A stretch of DNA of 64,000 nt from Thermosulfuriphilus ammonigenes (GCF_011207455.1 NZ_CP048877.1:2223346-2287345); one strand, 5' to 3'. Shown: positions 36,993 through 46,850, counted from the first letter of the stretch. Program-made: numbers and translations. Notes: generated from the sequence alone by a model not told the origin.

Positions 36993-39656
36993 ATGAATAG
37001 AAACGACTATCTTTATCTGATCGATGCCAGTTCTTATGTCTTCCGGGCCTATTTTGCCATAACCGGCCATCTTTCCAACCGTCGGGGGCTCCCAACAAAG
37101 GCCATCTACGGCTTTACCAACATGGTCTGGAAGGTTTTAAGGGAAAGGCGTCCCACTTATATGGCCCTGGTCTTTGACGCTCCGGGTCCCACCTTTCGCC
37201 ACGAGATGTACGAGGCCTACAAGGCCAACCGTCCAGAGATGCCTGCGGATCTCATCCCTCAACTACCTTACATTAAAGAAATCGGTCAGGCCCTAGGGAT
37301 CCCCATCCTGGAGATCGAGGGCTACGAGGCTGATGACATTATTGCTACTTTAGCCCGCAGGATAGACCATCAGGTGGTTATTATCTCTGGAGACAAAGAT
37401 TTTCTCCAGCTTGTCTCCGACCGGGTCATAATTTGGGATCCGATGAAAAACATAATCTACGATCGAAAGGCTGTAGAAAGACGCTTTGGCCTCCCCCCTG
37501 AGAAACTTCTCGATGTTATGGCCCTTACGGGAGACTCCTCAGACAACATTCCTGGTGTCCCGGGTATCGGTGAGAAGACAGCCATTAAACTCATCCGGGA
37601 GTTTGGTTCCCTGGAGGCCCTCCTTGAAAGGGTTGAGGAGGTCTCTCGCCCTAGGTTAAGGGAACTCCTTAAGGCCCATGCCGAGGCCGCAAGGATCTCC
37701 AAGGAGCTGATCAGGCTCAAAGACAATGCTCCGGTGAGCCTGGATCTCTCGCACTATCGCCTCCGGGAGCCAGACTGGCCACGCCTGAGGGAGCTCTTCC
37801 GGGAGCTTGATTTTACCCGGCTCTTAAGGGAGCTACCTCCGGAGAAGACTATCTCTTATGATGATTATCATCTGGTAACCAGCGAAGAAGAGCTTAAGGA
37901 CTTGGTGGCCCAGGCCCGTGGGGCCGCCCTCCTGGTTGTTGATCTTGAGGCCACAGATAAGGACCCTCTCCGAGCAGAGATTGTCGGGGTGGCCCTTTGT
38001 TTTTCTCCCCCCAAGGCCTATTATATCCCCGTGGGGCATAAGGTTTTAACCAGTCCCGATCAACTCTCCTTTGAGACGGTCAAGAGACACTTGGCCCCTC
38101 TTATAGAAGATGAGAGGGTTCCTGTAGTCGGTCAGAACATCAAGTATGATCTTATTCTCCTCCGCCGCCAGGGGATAGAGCTTAGAGGGTTGGCCGGTGA
38201 TACTATGGTCGCCTCTTATCTGCTTGACCCCACCCGTCGCGCCCATAATCTGGACGATCTGGCCCAGGAATATCTGGGGCACAAGATGATCTCTTACCGA
38301 GAGTTGGTGGGCAAGGGCGGTAGTTTCGCCGATGTGGGCCTTGAGGAGGCCAAGATCTATGCCTGTGAGGATGCCCACGTGACCTACCTTCTCCATGAGA
38401 AGATGTGGCCCCTGCTTAAAGAACACTCCCTCTGGCCTCTTTTTATGGAGGTAGAAATTCCCTTAATTTATGTCTTGGCGGAGATGGAGATCGTCGGGGT
38501 CAAGATAGATCTCGTCTATCTCCGGGAGCTCTCGCGGGAGTTTGAAAGAAGGCTTCTTGAGCTTGAAGAGCGCATATATGCCCTGGCCGGAGAGGCCTTT
38601 AATATCAACTCTACCCGGCGTTTGGGATCAATTCTTTTTGATAAGTTGGGACTACCTCGCCTGAAAAAGACCAGGAAAAAGACGGGCTACTCCACAGATG
38701 TCGAAGTCTTGGAGGAGCTGGCGGCCCTTCACGAACTGCCTCGTTTGGTTCTTGAGTATCGGACTTTGGCCAAACTTAAGTCCACCTATGTTGATGCCTT
38801 GCCCCGGATGGTAAACCCCCTTGATGGTCGTCTCCACACTTCTTTTAACCAGACCGTTACGGCCACTGGCCGTCTCTCAAGCTCGGAGCCCAACCTTCAA
38901 AATATTCCTGTTCGCGGGGAAGAGGGAACCAAAATAAGACGGGCCTTTGTTCCCGAGGAGGGCCACCTTCTTCTTTCTGCAGATTATTCCCAGATTGATC
39001 TCAGGGTCCTGGCCCATTATTCCCAGGACCAAACTCTGGTTGAGGCCTTCGCCCGGGGGGAGGATATCCATGCCCGGACGGCCATGGAGATCTTTGGGGT
39101 TCCTCGAGAGATGGTCACTTCGGAGATGCGGCGAGTGGCCAAGACTATCAACTTTGGTATCGTTTATGGTATGAGCCCTTATGGCCTGGCCAAAGAGCTT
39201 AAAATTGGCCGTCGGGAGGCCGCTGCCTTTATCGAACGTTATTTTGAGAGATATCCCGGGGTGCGGGATTACATGCAGCAGATTGTAGCGGAGGCCCGAG
39301 AAAAGGGTTATGTGGCTACCATTTTCGGCCGAAAAAGATATCTGCCAGATATAAATAGTCCTAACCGGGCGGCCCGGGAGTTTGCCGAGCGAACAGCCAT
39401 TAATACTCCCATTCAGGGGTCGGCGGCGGACATCATCAAACTGGCGATGATAGAAATCCATCGCTCCATAAAGAAAGAGGAAATGCCGGCCAAAATGATT
39501 CTCCAGGTTCACGATGAACTTCTTTTTGAAATCCCGGAGCCTCAGGTGGAAGATGTGGCCCGGCGTATTGTCGAACTCATGGAGACGGTGGTCACACTTC
39601 GGGTTCCTCTGAAAGTCAATGTCTCTTGGGGGAAGAGCTGGGCCGAGCTTAAATAA
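36993..39656 (+). CDS. polA: DNA polymerase I
   Basis: 887 residues with all three parts: 5'-3' exonuclease/FEN domain (YLIDASSYVFRAYFAI at the start; EGYEADDIIATLA; GDKDFLQL), 3'-5' exonuclease domain with intact acidic residues (D-L-E in VVDLEATDKD, QNIKYDLILL, YACEDAHVTYLLHE) and polymerase domain (ATGRLSSSEPNLQNIP, SADYSQIDLRVLAH, RRVAKTINFGIVYGMSPYG, QVHDELLFEIP). The proofreading site is thus present, unlike Taq polymerase. There is no clear Shine-Dalgarno site before the ATG. Repair and Okazaki-fragment processing. Confidence 0.97.
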   Translation: MNRNDYLYLIDASSYVFRAYFAITGHLSNRRGLPTKAIYGFTNMVWKVLRERRPTYMALVFDAPGPTFRHEMYEAYKANRPEMPADLIPQLPYIKEIGQALGIPILEIEGYEADDIIATLARRIDHQVVIISGDKDFLQLVSDRVIIWDPMKNIIYDRKAVERRFGLPPEKLLDVMALTGDSSDNIPGVPGIGEKTAIKLIREFGSLEALLERVEEVSRPRLRELLKAHAEAARISKELIRLKDNAPVSLDLSHYRLREPDWPRLRELFRELDFTRLLRELPPEKTISYDDYHLVTSEEELKDLVAQARGAALLVVDLEATDKDPLRAEIVGVALCFSPPKAYYIPVGHKVLTSPDQLSFETVKRHLAPLIEDERVPVVGQNIKYDLILLRRQGIELRGLAGDTMVASYLLDPTRRAHNLDDLAQEYLGHKMISYRELVGKGGSFADVGLEEAKIYACEDAHVTYLLHEKMWPLLKEHSLWPLFMEVEIPLIYVLAEMEIVGVKIDLVYLRELSREFERRLLELEERIYALAGEAFNINSTRRLGSILFDKLGLPRLKKTRKKTGYSTDVEVLEELAALHELPRLVLEYRTLAKLKSTYVDALPRMVNPLDGRLHTSFNQTVTATGRLSSSEPNLQNIPVRGEEGTKIRRAFVPEEGHLLLSADYSQIDLRVLAHYSQDQTLVEAFARGEDIHARTAMEIFGVPREMVTSEMRRVAKTINFGIVYGMSPYGLAKELKIGRREAAAFIERYFERYPGVRDYMQQIVAEAREKGYVATIFGRKRYLPDINSPNRAAREFAERTAINTPIQGSAADIIKLAMIEIHRSIKKEEMPAKMILQVHDELLFEIPEPQVEDVARRIVELMETVVTLRVPLKVNVSWGKSWAELK

Positions 39657-39671
39657 TTTCGGAGGTGTCTC

Positions 39672-40361
39672 CTGACTTACTGGCGTAAGGCCGAAGACGG
39701 TCTAGAGAAGACGGAAGACTCCGATCTTATTCGGTCGGTCCTTGAAGAGGCCCGAGAGAAGGGGCTTTGGTTTGAGATCCTGGCCCCCGGGTTTCGTTCT
39801 GGTCCTACCGTCTTGATAGATCAAGGACCACGAGGGCTTGTTTTTGATAAGCCGCCCCGATGGCAGCCTATCTCTCGTAAGCTCCGGGTGGTTTTCCGAG
39901 ACTCCAGTAATATCTGGCATCACTTTGAGAGTCATTTTCTCGGCCAGGATGAAAAAGGCCTTCGGCTGGCTTATCCTGAGCTTCTCTTCCGTCTAGAAAG
40001 AAGACAGTTCTACCGCATTGAGACCCCGGCTAAATCTCAGGCCCTTTATCACTACAAGGGAAAAGAGGGACGCGGGCGCATAAAGGACCTCTCCTTGGGG
40101 GGAATGGCCCTCACCGGATACAGTCTAGAAGTCCCTCTTCGGGAGTTTATGGAAGAGATCACCCTGGAGCTATGGCTCAATGAAACCACTCCTTACCCTC
40201 CTATATGTCTAGCCAAGGCAGAGGTGGTCAGACTGGTTGAAACCCAGGAGTTGAAACTCATGGGGGTCAAGTTTCATCTGACACTCCGGGAAGAAGAAGT
40301 CCTCCTTCAGTATATTCGCAAGCGAGAGGTTGAACTCCTTAAGCTGCGGCGGGAGGACTAA
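39672..40361 (+). CDS. PilZ-domain c-di-GMP effector (YcgR-like), probable CTG start
   Basis: The reading frame is open from the polA stop and codes a YcgR-like N-terminal barrel followed by a PilZ domain: RRQFYRIETPA (RXXXR c-di-GMP arm, about residue 112) and DLSLGGMAL (D-X-S-X-X-G). Standard starts (ATG, GTG, TTG) exist in this frame only at 39813, inside the N-terminal domain. CTG at 39672 lies six bases after GGAGG and gives 229 residues including KTEDSDLIRSVLEEAREKG and FEILAPGFRSGPTVLID. CTG is therefore the likely start. Binds c-di-GMP and probably alters motility or secretion. DUF763 starts at the last base of the stop codon. Confidence 0.8.
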   Translation: MTYWRKAEDGLEKTEDSDLIRSVLEEAREKGLWFEILAPGFRSGPTVLIDQGPRGLVFDKPPRWQPISRKLRVVFRDSSNIWHHFESHFLGQDEKGLRLAYPELLFRLERRQFYRIETPAKSQALYHYKGKEGRGRIKDLSLGGMALTGYSLEVPLREFMEEITLELWLNETTPYPPICLAKAEVVRLVETQELKLMGVKFHLTLREEEVLLQYIRKREVELLKLRRED

Positions 40362-41452
40362 TGGCCAGAAGGGTAGGGGTAGCCAATCTTCCTCTTCATG
40401 GAGGGCGGGCCCCCGGCTGGCTTTTTAATCGGATGGTCCGTTTGGCCCGGGCCATCTGTCTCCTGATCGTCGAAGATTATGGGCCAGAAGAGTTCTTGCG
40501 CCGCTTAGCTGATCCCTTCTGGTTTCAGGCCCTTGGCTGTGTGCTCGGTTTTGACTGGCATTCCTCAGGAGTAACTACTACCGTCTGTGGGGCTCTTAAG
40601 CTGGCCCTAAAGGACATTGGCCCGGAGGTAGGCATTTTTGTCTGTGGGGGGAAGGGGGCTACCTCCCGTAAGACTCCGGCTGAGATTGTGGCTGTTTGTG
40701 AAAAAGAGGCCCTCCCCCAGAGCTTTGTCTCCCTTGTTCAGGCCAGTCGGCTTTCGGCCAAGGTGGATAATACTGCCCTTCAGGATGGCTACACCCTTTA
40801 TCATCATAGCTTCTTCTTTACCCGTTCCGGTCTTTGGGCGGTGGTTCAGCAGGGAATGAACGAGACAGCAGGTTTTGCCCGGCGCTATCACTGGTTGGCC
40901 GAAAAAGTCCGGGATTTTGTCTGTGAACCACACGCGGCCATATGTGCTCAGGAAGTGGCCCGTCCCCTTAATCTGGTGGCCTCCGAGAGTGCTCTGGCCC
41001 GGGAGGTCATTACCGCCCTGGCCAGAGAGCATCCGGAGGCCAACCTTCGGACTCTTTTGGGCCTTAAGCGTCTTGATCTTCCGGCCCGGCATGGGATCAA
41101 GGCCTCTGATCTTTTGCCCCGGGGGATGGAAAAGATTCTCATCCGCACTTATGAAGCCCAGCCCCAGAGTTTTGAGGGGCTTCTTTCTATAAAAGGGCTG
41201 GGCCCTAAGGCCTTAAGGGCCCTGGCCCTTACCGCCGAAGTGGTTCACGGAGTTCCGGTCTCAAGGCGGGATCCGGCCCGATATGCCTTTGCCCATGGGG
41301 GAAAAGATGGTCATCCATTTCCGGTGGATCGTCAGGCCTACGACCAGACCACCGCCTTTCTGGAGGATGTCCTGGCCCGGGCCCGGCTGGGAGACAGGGA
41401 TCGTTTGTCGGCCATCAGGCGTCTTTCTCAATGGCGGCTTTTTCCGTCTTAA
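40361..41452 (+). CDS. DUF763 protein (archaeal-type)
   Basis: 363 residues of DUF763, mostly seen in archaea and thermophilic bacteria; function unknown, proposed nucleic-acid related. RVGVANLPLHGGRAPGWLF is the family start, and CGGKGATSRKTPAEI and FFFTRSGLWAVVQQGMN are clear. Near the C-terminus is a helix-hairpin-helix-like SIKGLGPKALRALALTAEVV. It is translationally coupled (TAATG) to the PilZ gene. The last 38 bases overlap convergent scpB. Confidence 0.88.
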   Translation: MARRVGVANLPLHGGRAPGWLFNRMVRLARAICLLIVEDYGPEEFLRRLADPFWFQALGCVLGFDWHSSGVTTTVCGALKLALKDIGPEVGIFVCGGKGATSRKTPAEIVAVCEKEALPQSFVSLVQASRLSAKVDNTALQDGYTLYHHSFFFTRSGLWAVVQQGMNETAGFARRYHWLAEKVRDFVCEPHAAICAQEVARPLNLVASESALAREVITALAREHPEANLRTLLGLKRLDLPARHGIKASDLLPRGMEKILIRTYEAQPQSFEGLLSIKGLGPKALRALALTAEVVHGVPVSRRDPARYAFAHGGKDGHPFPVDRQAYDQTTAFLEDVLARARLGDRDRLSAIRRLSQWRLFPS

Positions 41453-42008
41453 AGAGGGGGGTGCTTTCACCCTCGCCGGGCCGTTCGAGATCTTCCAGTT
41501 CCTTTAGGTCCGGAAGGTCTGATAGATTTCGAAGCTCAAAGACCTCTAGGAAGTAATCAGTGGTTCCGTAAAGAAGCGGTCTTCCCAGAACTTCTTTGCG
41601 TCCGACAATCTTGATAAGTTTTCTCTCTAGGAGCATTTTAAGGGGAGCACTGCTGTCCACCCCCCGGATATCCTCTATTTCGGCCCGGGTGATAGGCTGG
41701 CGGTAGGCGACGATGGCTAAAGTCTCAAGGGCGGCCCGGGAGAGTTTTATTGGATTGGCCTGCCGGATGCGGACGACAAACTCGGCCAGATCCGGGGCTG
41801 TTTGAAAACGGAAACCTCCGGCCACCTCCCGAATCTCTATCCCCCGTCCCTGATACTCTGCTACCAGCTCCCTTAAGGCAGCTCTCAGGGCCGTTCGGGG
41901 AAACTCCGGGAAGCTTCGGGCCAATCTCTCCAGAGAAAGGGGGCCCTCAGCGGCGAAAAGAATGGCCTCAAGGGCCCGTTTAAGCCCAGCGGGAGTGAGT
42001 TCAGACAT
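41415..42008 (-). CDS. scpB: Segregation and condensation protein B
   Basis: 197 residues, two winged helices that bind ScpA and with SMC form the chromosome condensin. Family signs: LKRALEAILFAAEGPLSLE, ALETLAIVAYRQPITRAEIEDIRGVDSS and GRPLLYGTTDYFLEVF. The ATG lies one base after the dnaE stop, with GGGAGGAG ahead. scpA is not in the window. Confidence 0.95.
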   Translation of the reverse strand: MSELTPAGLKRALEAILFAAEGPLSLERLARSFPEFPRTALRAALRELVAEYQGRGIEIREVAGGFRFQTAPDLAEFVVRIRQANPIKLSRAALETLAIVAYRQPITRAEIEDIRGVDSSAPLKMLLERKLIKIVGRKEVLGRPLLYGTTDYFLEVFELRNLSDLPDLKELEDLERPGEGESTPLFKTEKAAIEKDA

Positions 42009-42009
42009 C

Positions 42010-45000
42010 TTAGCTCCTCCCCCAGGCCGGTCGTCTCTGGTTACTGGACTCCGGTGACAGGAGCTGAATCTCTAAGGCCGGGTATCCGAGGAGCCTTTCT
42101 ATGGAGCGGGTAAGTTCCGGGCTGGGCTCTACGGAAAACTCCTCCGGTAGTTCAAGCTCCACCTGTCCCTTTTGGGGATAAACAATAGAAAGGCTCACCG
42201 GACAGCGTCCTGGATGGGCCAGAAGAATTTCTTTAAGTTCAGGAATTTCAGCTAGGGAGACCTTGGGGGCCTCTACCCGGATGGTCACTGAGGCCAGAAT
42301 GGCCTTCTGGGCCTCATCTAGATGGATAACCTCATCAGCGATAATTTTAGCCCCTCTTTCATCTACGTTAACTCTTCCCTGGACAAGGACCGGGGCATCG
42401 GCCTCTATCAAGGGACGCATTCTTTGGTAGACTTCACTAAAGCAGACTACCTCCACTAGGCCATGACGATCCTCAAGGGAGACAAAACCCATTTTGTCCC
42501 CCCGTCTGGTGGTTATCTCTTTGACCTGGCGAATAATTCCTCCCAGACAAACCCGGCTGCCATCTCTCATCTCGGCAATTGTCTGGGTATTGATCCCCGA
42601 GACGCGAGAGAGCCACTCTTCATAGGGATCTATTGGGTGACCGCTGATGTAAAAGCCCAGGGCCTCTTTTTCATAGGCTAGAAGTTCTGCTTCGGCCCAT
42701 TCGGGAATCTCCGGTAGCTTGAGACCTTCGCTGGCCATGGCTGAGGACCCGAGCTCAAAGAGGGAGAACTGTCCCTGTTCTTTAGCCTTTTGACGACGCT
42801 GGGCCAGATCCAGGGCTTGATCCAGAATTTCCATAAGTTGGGCCCTATGGGCCGAGAGAGAATCAAAGGCTCCGGCCTTGATAAGGGATTCGATTACCCG
42901 ACGATTTACCTTTCGCAGATCCACCCGAAGACAGAAGTCCTCAAAAGAGGAAAAGGGGCCCTCTTTTCGGGCCTTAAGGATGGAATCAATGGCCCCTTCG
43001 CCCACATTCTTAATGGCTGCCAGACCAAATCGGATCTTGTCTCCAACTACTGTAAAATCTCGATCACTTTCGTTGATATCCGGGGGCAGAACTTCAATGC
43101 CCATGCGCCGGCATTCATTGACATATTTGACTACCTGATCGGCATCTCCCATTTCGTAGGAGAGGAGAGCGGCCATATAGGCCACAGGGAAGTGGGCCTT
43201 GAGATAGGCGGTCTGATAGGCGATAAGGGCATAGGCTGCCGAGTGGCTCTTGTTGAAGCCATAGCCGGCAAACTTTTCCATAAGATCAAATATCACCTCG
43301 GCCTTGTCCTTGGGAATGCCCCTTGCGATGGCCCCGGAGACGAAGCGTTCTCTTTGGGCGGCCATGATCTCCGGGACCTTTTTGCCCATGGCCCGCCGAA
43401 GGATGTCGGCCTCTCCCAGACTGTAGCCGGCCAGTTTGCTGGCAATCTTCATGACCTGTTCCTGATAGACAATGACTCCGTAGGTCTCTTTGAGGATCTC
43501 CTCCAGCTCGGGAACGATATAGCGTACCGGTTCAAGACCATGTTTGGCCTTGATGAACTGATCTACCATTCCGGATTCCAGGGGCCCCGGTCTGTAGAGG
43601 GCCACCAAGGCAATGAGGTCAGTGAACTGGGAGGGCTTCATACGGGTAAGCAGATCCCTCATTCCCGAGGATTCAAGCTGGAAGACTCCGGCGGTCTCCG
43701 CTTGGCAGAGAAGCCGGAAAGTCTGGGGATCATCAAGGGGAATCTTGTCTGGATCCACCTTTACCCCTTGATGCTTTTCTACCAGCTGACAGGCGGTGGC
43801 AATGATTGTCAGGGTCTTGAGGCCCAGGAAGTCAAACTTGATAAGGCCAATCTTTTCGATGGCCTTCATATCGTATTGGGTGATTATTTCATCCCGGTCG
43901 CCTTTCATCAGGGGAACATATTCCGTAAGGGGGGCATCAGAGATAACCACACCGGCGGCATGGGTGGAAGAGTGACGGGGAAGACCCTCTAGGACCCGGG
44001 CGATGGACAGGAGCTCGGCCACCCGGGGATCCTTTTCCGCCGCCTCTTTTAATCGAGGCTCCCGAGCGATGGCCTTATCCAGGGTGATTCCCAGCTCTTC
44101 GGGGATCATTTTGGCAATTCGATCTACTTCAGGATAGCTCATTCCCAAGGCCCGGCCGACGTCCCTAACCACGGCCCGGGCCTTCATCTGTCCAAAGGTG
44201 GCGATCTGGGCTACATAGTCAGCCCCGCCGTATTTCTGGTGGACATACTGGAGGACCTCCCCTCGCCGCCGCATGCAGAAATCTACATCAATGTCCGGAA
44301 GGCTCTTGCGCTCCAAGTTCAAAAAACGTTCGAACAAAAGACCGTATCGGAGGGGGTCGATGTTGGTGATGCCCATAGCGTAGGCCACCAGAGAGCCGGC
44401 CGCTGATCCCCGCCCTGGTCCCACCGGGATTCCTCTTTTCCGGGCCCAGGAGATAAAGTCGGCCACGATAAGGAAATAGCTGGCAAAGCCCATCTCCTTG
44501 ATCACCGTGAGCTCAAGCTCTAGTCTCTGCCAGTAGAGGTGCTCGTCATCGGCCAGCCCTGGCCCCCGAGAAAGTTCCCTGAGCCTCCGTTTAAGCCCCT
44601 CCCGAGCCTGAATATCGAGCATCTCCTCATAGGTTTTCCCCTCCGGCCTGGGAAACCGCGGGAAATGATGCTGGCCGAGCTTGATCTCCAGATTACAGCG
44701 TTCGGCAATCTCTCTGGTGATAGAGACGGCCTCCGGGGCATAAGAGAAGCGCTGAAGCATCTCCTCCGGAGAGGTGAAGTAAAGTTTGTCAGTGGAGAAG
44801 CGGAGGCGGTTTTCATCTTGGATGGTCTTGTTGGTCTGGATGCAGAGAAGAACATCGTGAACCCGGGCGTCCTCGGCTCGAAGGTAGTGGCAATCATTGG
44901 TGGCTACCAGAGGAAGTCCCAGCTCTTGGGCTATTTCCATAAGCCCCTGATTGGCTATCTTTTGCTCCGGCAGATCGTTTTCCTGGATCTCAAGGTAAAA

Positions 45001-45510
45001 ACGCCCCGGAAAGATACGGGCATATTCTTCAGCTAGCTTTCTGGCCTGTTTGAGGTTCCCCTGAAGGCAAGAGTGAGCCACCTCACCGTGAAGACAGGCT
45101 GACAGGGCAATAAGACCTTCATTGTATTCTCGAAGAAGCTCCTTATCTACCCGGGGTTTCCAGTAGAAGCCCTCGAAGTTGGCCAAGGTGATCAGACGAA
45201 GGAGGTTCTTGTAGCCCGTTTGGTTCATGCAAAGGAGGACCAGGTGGAATCCGGCCTCGTGGGCTCCTTTGGCCTTACGCTCTCGGCGAGAGCCAGGGGC
45301 TACATAGGCCTCACAGCCAATGATGGGCTTTATCCCCGCGGCCACAGCGGCCTCATAGAAGGGAATAGTTCCGAAAAGATTTCCGTGATCTGTCTTGGCG
45401 ATAGCCTGATAACCGTATTCTTTAGCCTGGGAGAAAAGGGCTGGCAGCCTTATGGCTCCATCAAGAAGAGAAAATTCTGTGTGGAGATGAAGGTGGACAA
45501 AATTAGCCAT
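42010..45510 (-). CDS. dnaE: DNA polymerase III alpha subunit
   Basis: Replicative polymerase, 1166 residues, DnaE1 type. The PHP domain at the N-terminus keeps metal ligands (VHLHLHTEFSLLDGA, KTDHGNLFG). The C-family polymerase core has GPGRGSAAGSLVAY and PDIDVDFCMRRR (catalytic aspartates), followed by RPGPLESGM and YQEQVMKIA. After the HhH comes an OB fold (VCLGGIIRQVKEITTRRGDK). The tail is shorter than in E. coli. Start at 45510 with GGAGGAGGG. In an operon with scpB. Confidence 0.97.
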   Translation of the reverse strand: MANFVHLHLHTEFSLLDGAIRLPALFSQAKEYGYQAIAKTDHGNLFGTIPFYEAAVAAGIKPIIGCEAYVAPGSRRERKAKGAHEAGFHLVLLCMNQTGYKNLLRLITLANFEGFYWKPRVDKELLREYNEGLIALSACLHGEVAHSCLQGNLKQARKLAEEYARIFPGRFYLEIQENDLPEQKIANQGLMEIAQELGLPLVATNDCHYLRAEDARVHDVLLCIQTNKTIQDENRLRFSTDKLYFTSPEEMLQRFSYAPEAVSITREIAERCNLEIKLGQHHFPRFPRPEGKTYEEMLDIQAREGLKRRLRELSRGPGLADDEHLYWQRLELELTVIKEMGFASYFLIVADFISWARKRGIPVGPGRGSAAGSLVAYAMGITNIDPLRYGLLFERFLNLERKSLPDIDVDFCMRRRGEVLQYVHQKYGGADYVAQIATFGQMKARAVVRDVGRALGMSYPEVDRIAKMIPEELGITLDKAIAREPRLKEAAEKDPRVAELLSIARVLEGLPRHSSTHAAGVVISDAPLTEYVPLMKGDRDEIITQYDMKAIEKIGLIKFDFLGLKTLTIIATACQLVEKHQGVKVDPDKIPLDDPQTFRLLCQAETAGVFQLESSGMRDLLTRMKPSQFTDLIALVALYRPGPLESGMVDQFIKAKHGLEPVRYIVPELEEILKETYGVIVYQEQVMKIASKLAGYSLGEADILRRAMGKKVPEIMAAQRERFVSGAIARGIPKDKAEVIFDLMEKFAGYGFNKSHSAAYALIAYQTAYLKAHFPVAYMAALLSYEMGDADQVVKYVNECRRMGIEVLPPDINESDRDFTVVGDKIRFGLAAIKNVGEGAIDSILKARKEGPFSSFEDFCLRVDLRKVNRRVIESLIKAGAFDSLSAHRAQLMEILDQALDLAQRRQKAKEQGQFSLFELGSSAMASEGLKLPEIPEWAEAELLAYEKEALGFYISGHPIDPYEEWLSRVSGINTQTIAEMRDGSRVCLGGIIRQVKEITTRRGDKMGFVSLEDRHGLVEVVCFSEVYQRMRPLIEADAPVLVQGRVNVDERGAKIIADEVIHLDEAQKAILASVTIRVEAPKVSLAEIPELKEILLAHPGRCPVSLSIVYPQKGQVELELPEEFSVEPSPELTRSIERLLGYPALEIQLLSPESSNQRRPAWGRS

Positions 45511-45579
45511 GGTCCCTCCTCCTGGGGTTAGAGGGCTATTTTAACGGACCTGGCCCCGAAGGGGGAGGGGGCTTTAGGA

Positions 45580-46011
45580 TCAATCCTTTTGTTGAGCCTC
45601 TTTCTCCTGGCACTCAGGGCAAAGACCGTAGAGAACCACCTGAGCCGAGATAAGTTTATAGCCCTGAAGCTCCTCCTGGGGGATGCTATTCATGGGAGGG
45701 GTGGTGAAAATGTCGATGATCTTATGGCACCCGAGACAGATAAGGTGGTTGTGGGGGCTGGTGTCCGGATCAAAACGTTTCTTGGATGGATCAATATGCA
45801 ACTCTTGGACCAACCCGCGCTCTTTAAGGGCCTCAAGGGTATTGTAAACAGTGGCAAAGGACATGCTTGGAAACTGAGAGCGAACATGGCGATAAATATC
45901 TTCGGCCGAGGGGTGACTTTTATTACCCTCTAGGTACTCAAGAATAGCCAGCCTCTGGGGAGTCATCTTGAGACCTAAGCCACGATATTTTTCTATTTTT
46001 TCTTGGTTCAT
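45580..46011 (-). CDS. Fur/PerR-family metalloregulator
   Basis: 143 residues. N-terminal winged helix (GLKMTPQRLAILEYLEGNKSHPSAEDIYRHV; MSFATVYNTLEALKERGLV), then the regulatory domain with a structural zinc CXXC pair CLGCHK and YGLCPEC and the sensor ligands in PHNHLICLGCH. In Fur/PerR the residue pattern before the first CXXC decides iron or peroxide sensing. The Asp and His residues fit PerR as well as Fur, so the role is left open. It has its own promoter at 46096-46124. Confidence 0.9.
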   Translation of the reverse strand: MNQEKIEKYRGLGLKMTPQRLAILEYLEGNKSHPSAEDIYRHVRSQFPSMSFATVYNTLEALKERGLVQELHIDPSKKRFDPDTSPHNHLICLGCHKIIDIFTTPPMNSIPQEELQGYKLISAQVVLYGLCPECQEKEAQQKD

Positions 46012-46349
46012 GGGGCTCTCCTTAATTAAGTTTTCTACCTTGCTGTCCCTTCTGTTTAGGACTTTCTTTTTTGTGAGAAGGTTTCAATATAAAGTCTTAT
46101 ATCAAATAAAAATCATTCTTACAAGTTTAAAATCAAAAAAATTTGTAACACACCTGATGAAAAAAAGCTAGATTTTAGGCCATCTTAGAAGAAGGAGAGT
46201 AAAAAATTTCCTACTATAGGGTACCTCCTTTAGAAAAATAAAGGAAAAGCCCAATAAGTCTTCTTTCTTAAAAGAGATATTTAGGAGTGTAAACACCAAA
46301 ATAATTGCGGTGGTCAATTAAAGGAGAGAGATTTAACTTTTAGCCGCCA
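46012..46349. other. AT-rich spacer between fur-type gene and GNAT gene
   Basis: No gene, tRNA or strong hairpin seen. It contains the palindrome CTTAATTAAG (46021-46030) next to the fur-type start and the promoter below. The promoter of the GNAT gene is not clear. Confidence 0.55.
46096..46124 (-). promoter_or_regulatory. Sigma70-type promoter of the Fur/PerR-family gene
   Basis: Minus-strand TTGTAA (46124-46119), 17 bases, TATAAG (46101-46096), about 85 bases before the start codon. AT-rich dyads nearby may serve for autoregulation. Confidence 0.55.
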
Positions 46350-46850
46350 ATGGAAAGAGCAGGCCCCAAAGAGATAGACGTTAGACAAATTGCCTCTCTT
46401 GAGGGCTTACTTAAGGATCTGATCCAACTCTATCTTCAGGCCTATGAGGAGATGCCTCAGTACGCCTTCCGGGACCCTAAAAGAATAAAGGGATATCTCC
46501 GCTGGCTTCTTAAACATTCGGCCGGGGGATTTTGGGTGGCCTTTGTCAACGGGCGTCCTGTTGGTCTTATTGCCGTTCAGCCAGATTGTCGCTTTCAGGG
46601 GGAAGAGATCCCCGAGATACATGAGTTTCTGGTGGCCCCGCCGTATCGCCATACCGGGGTAGCTGATTTGCTCCTCAAAGAGGCCCTGAACTTTCTGCGC
46701 CGTGGGGGCCATCGTCGGGTGGCCCTCTGGGTAGGAGAGGAGAACGAGAGGGCCAGGGAGTTTTATCGTCGCCACGGTTTTCAGGAGACTGCCAGGCAGG
46801 GGGTCTGGCGACGCATGGAGGCCGATTTATCCGGCCAGAAGATCGATTAG
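46350..46850 (+). CDS. GNAT-family N-acetyltransferase
   Basis: 166 residues of the GNAT fold. The acetyl-CoA site is VAPPYRHTGVADLLLKEAL (about 91-109, a variant of the Q/R-X-X-G-X-G/A loop), followed by VALWVGEENERAREFYRRHGF, the conserved motif B. Acceptor unknown (protein N-terminus, amino acid or small amine). The 3' end overlaps the convergent M20 peptidase by 24 bases. Confidence 0.9.
   Translation: MERAGPKEIDVRQIASLEGLLKDLIQLYLQAYEEMPQYAFRDPKRIKGYLRWLLKHSAGGFWVAFVNGRPVGLIAVQPDCRFQGEEIPEIHEFLVAPPYRHTGVADLLLKEALNFLRRGGHRRVALWVGEENERAREFYRRHGFQETARQGVWRRMEADLSGQKID

Noticed and set aside
42790..43992. Long plus-strand frame of 400 codons inside dnaE
   Set aside because: Antisense shadow of a clear dnaE; composition follows its third codon positions.
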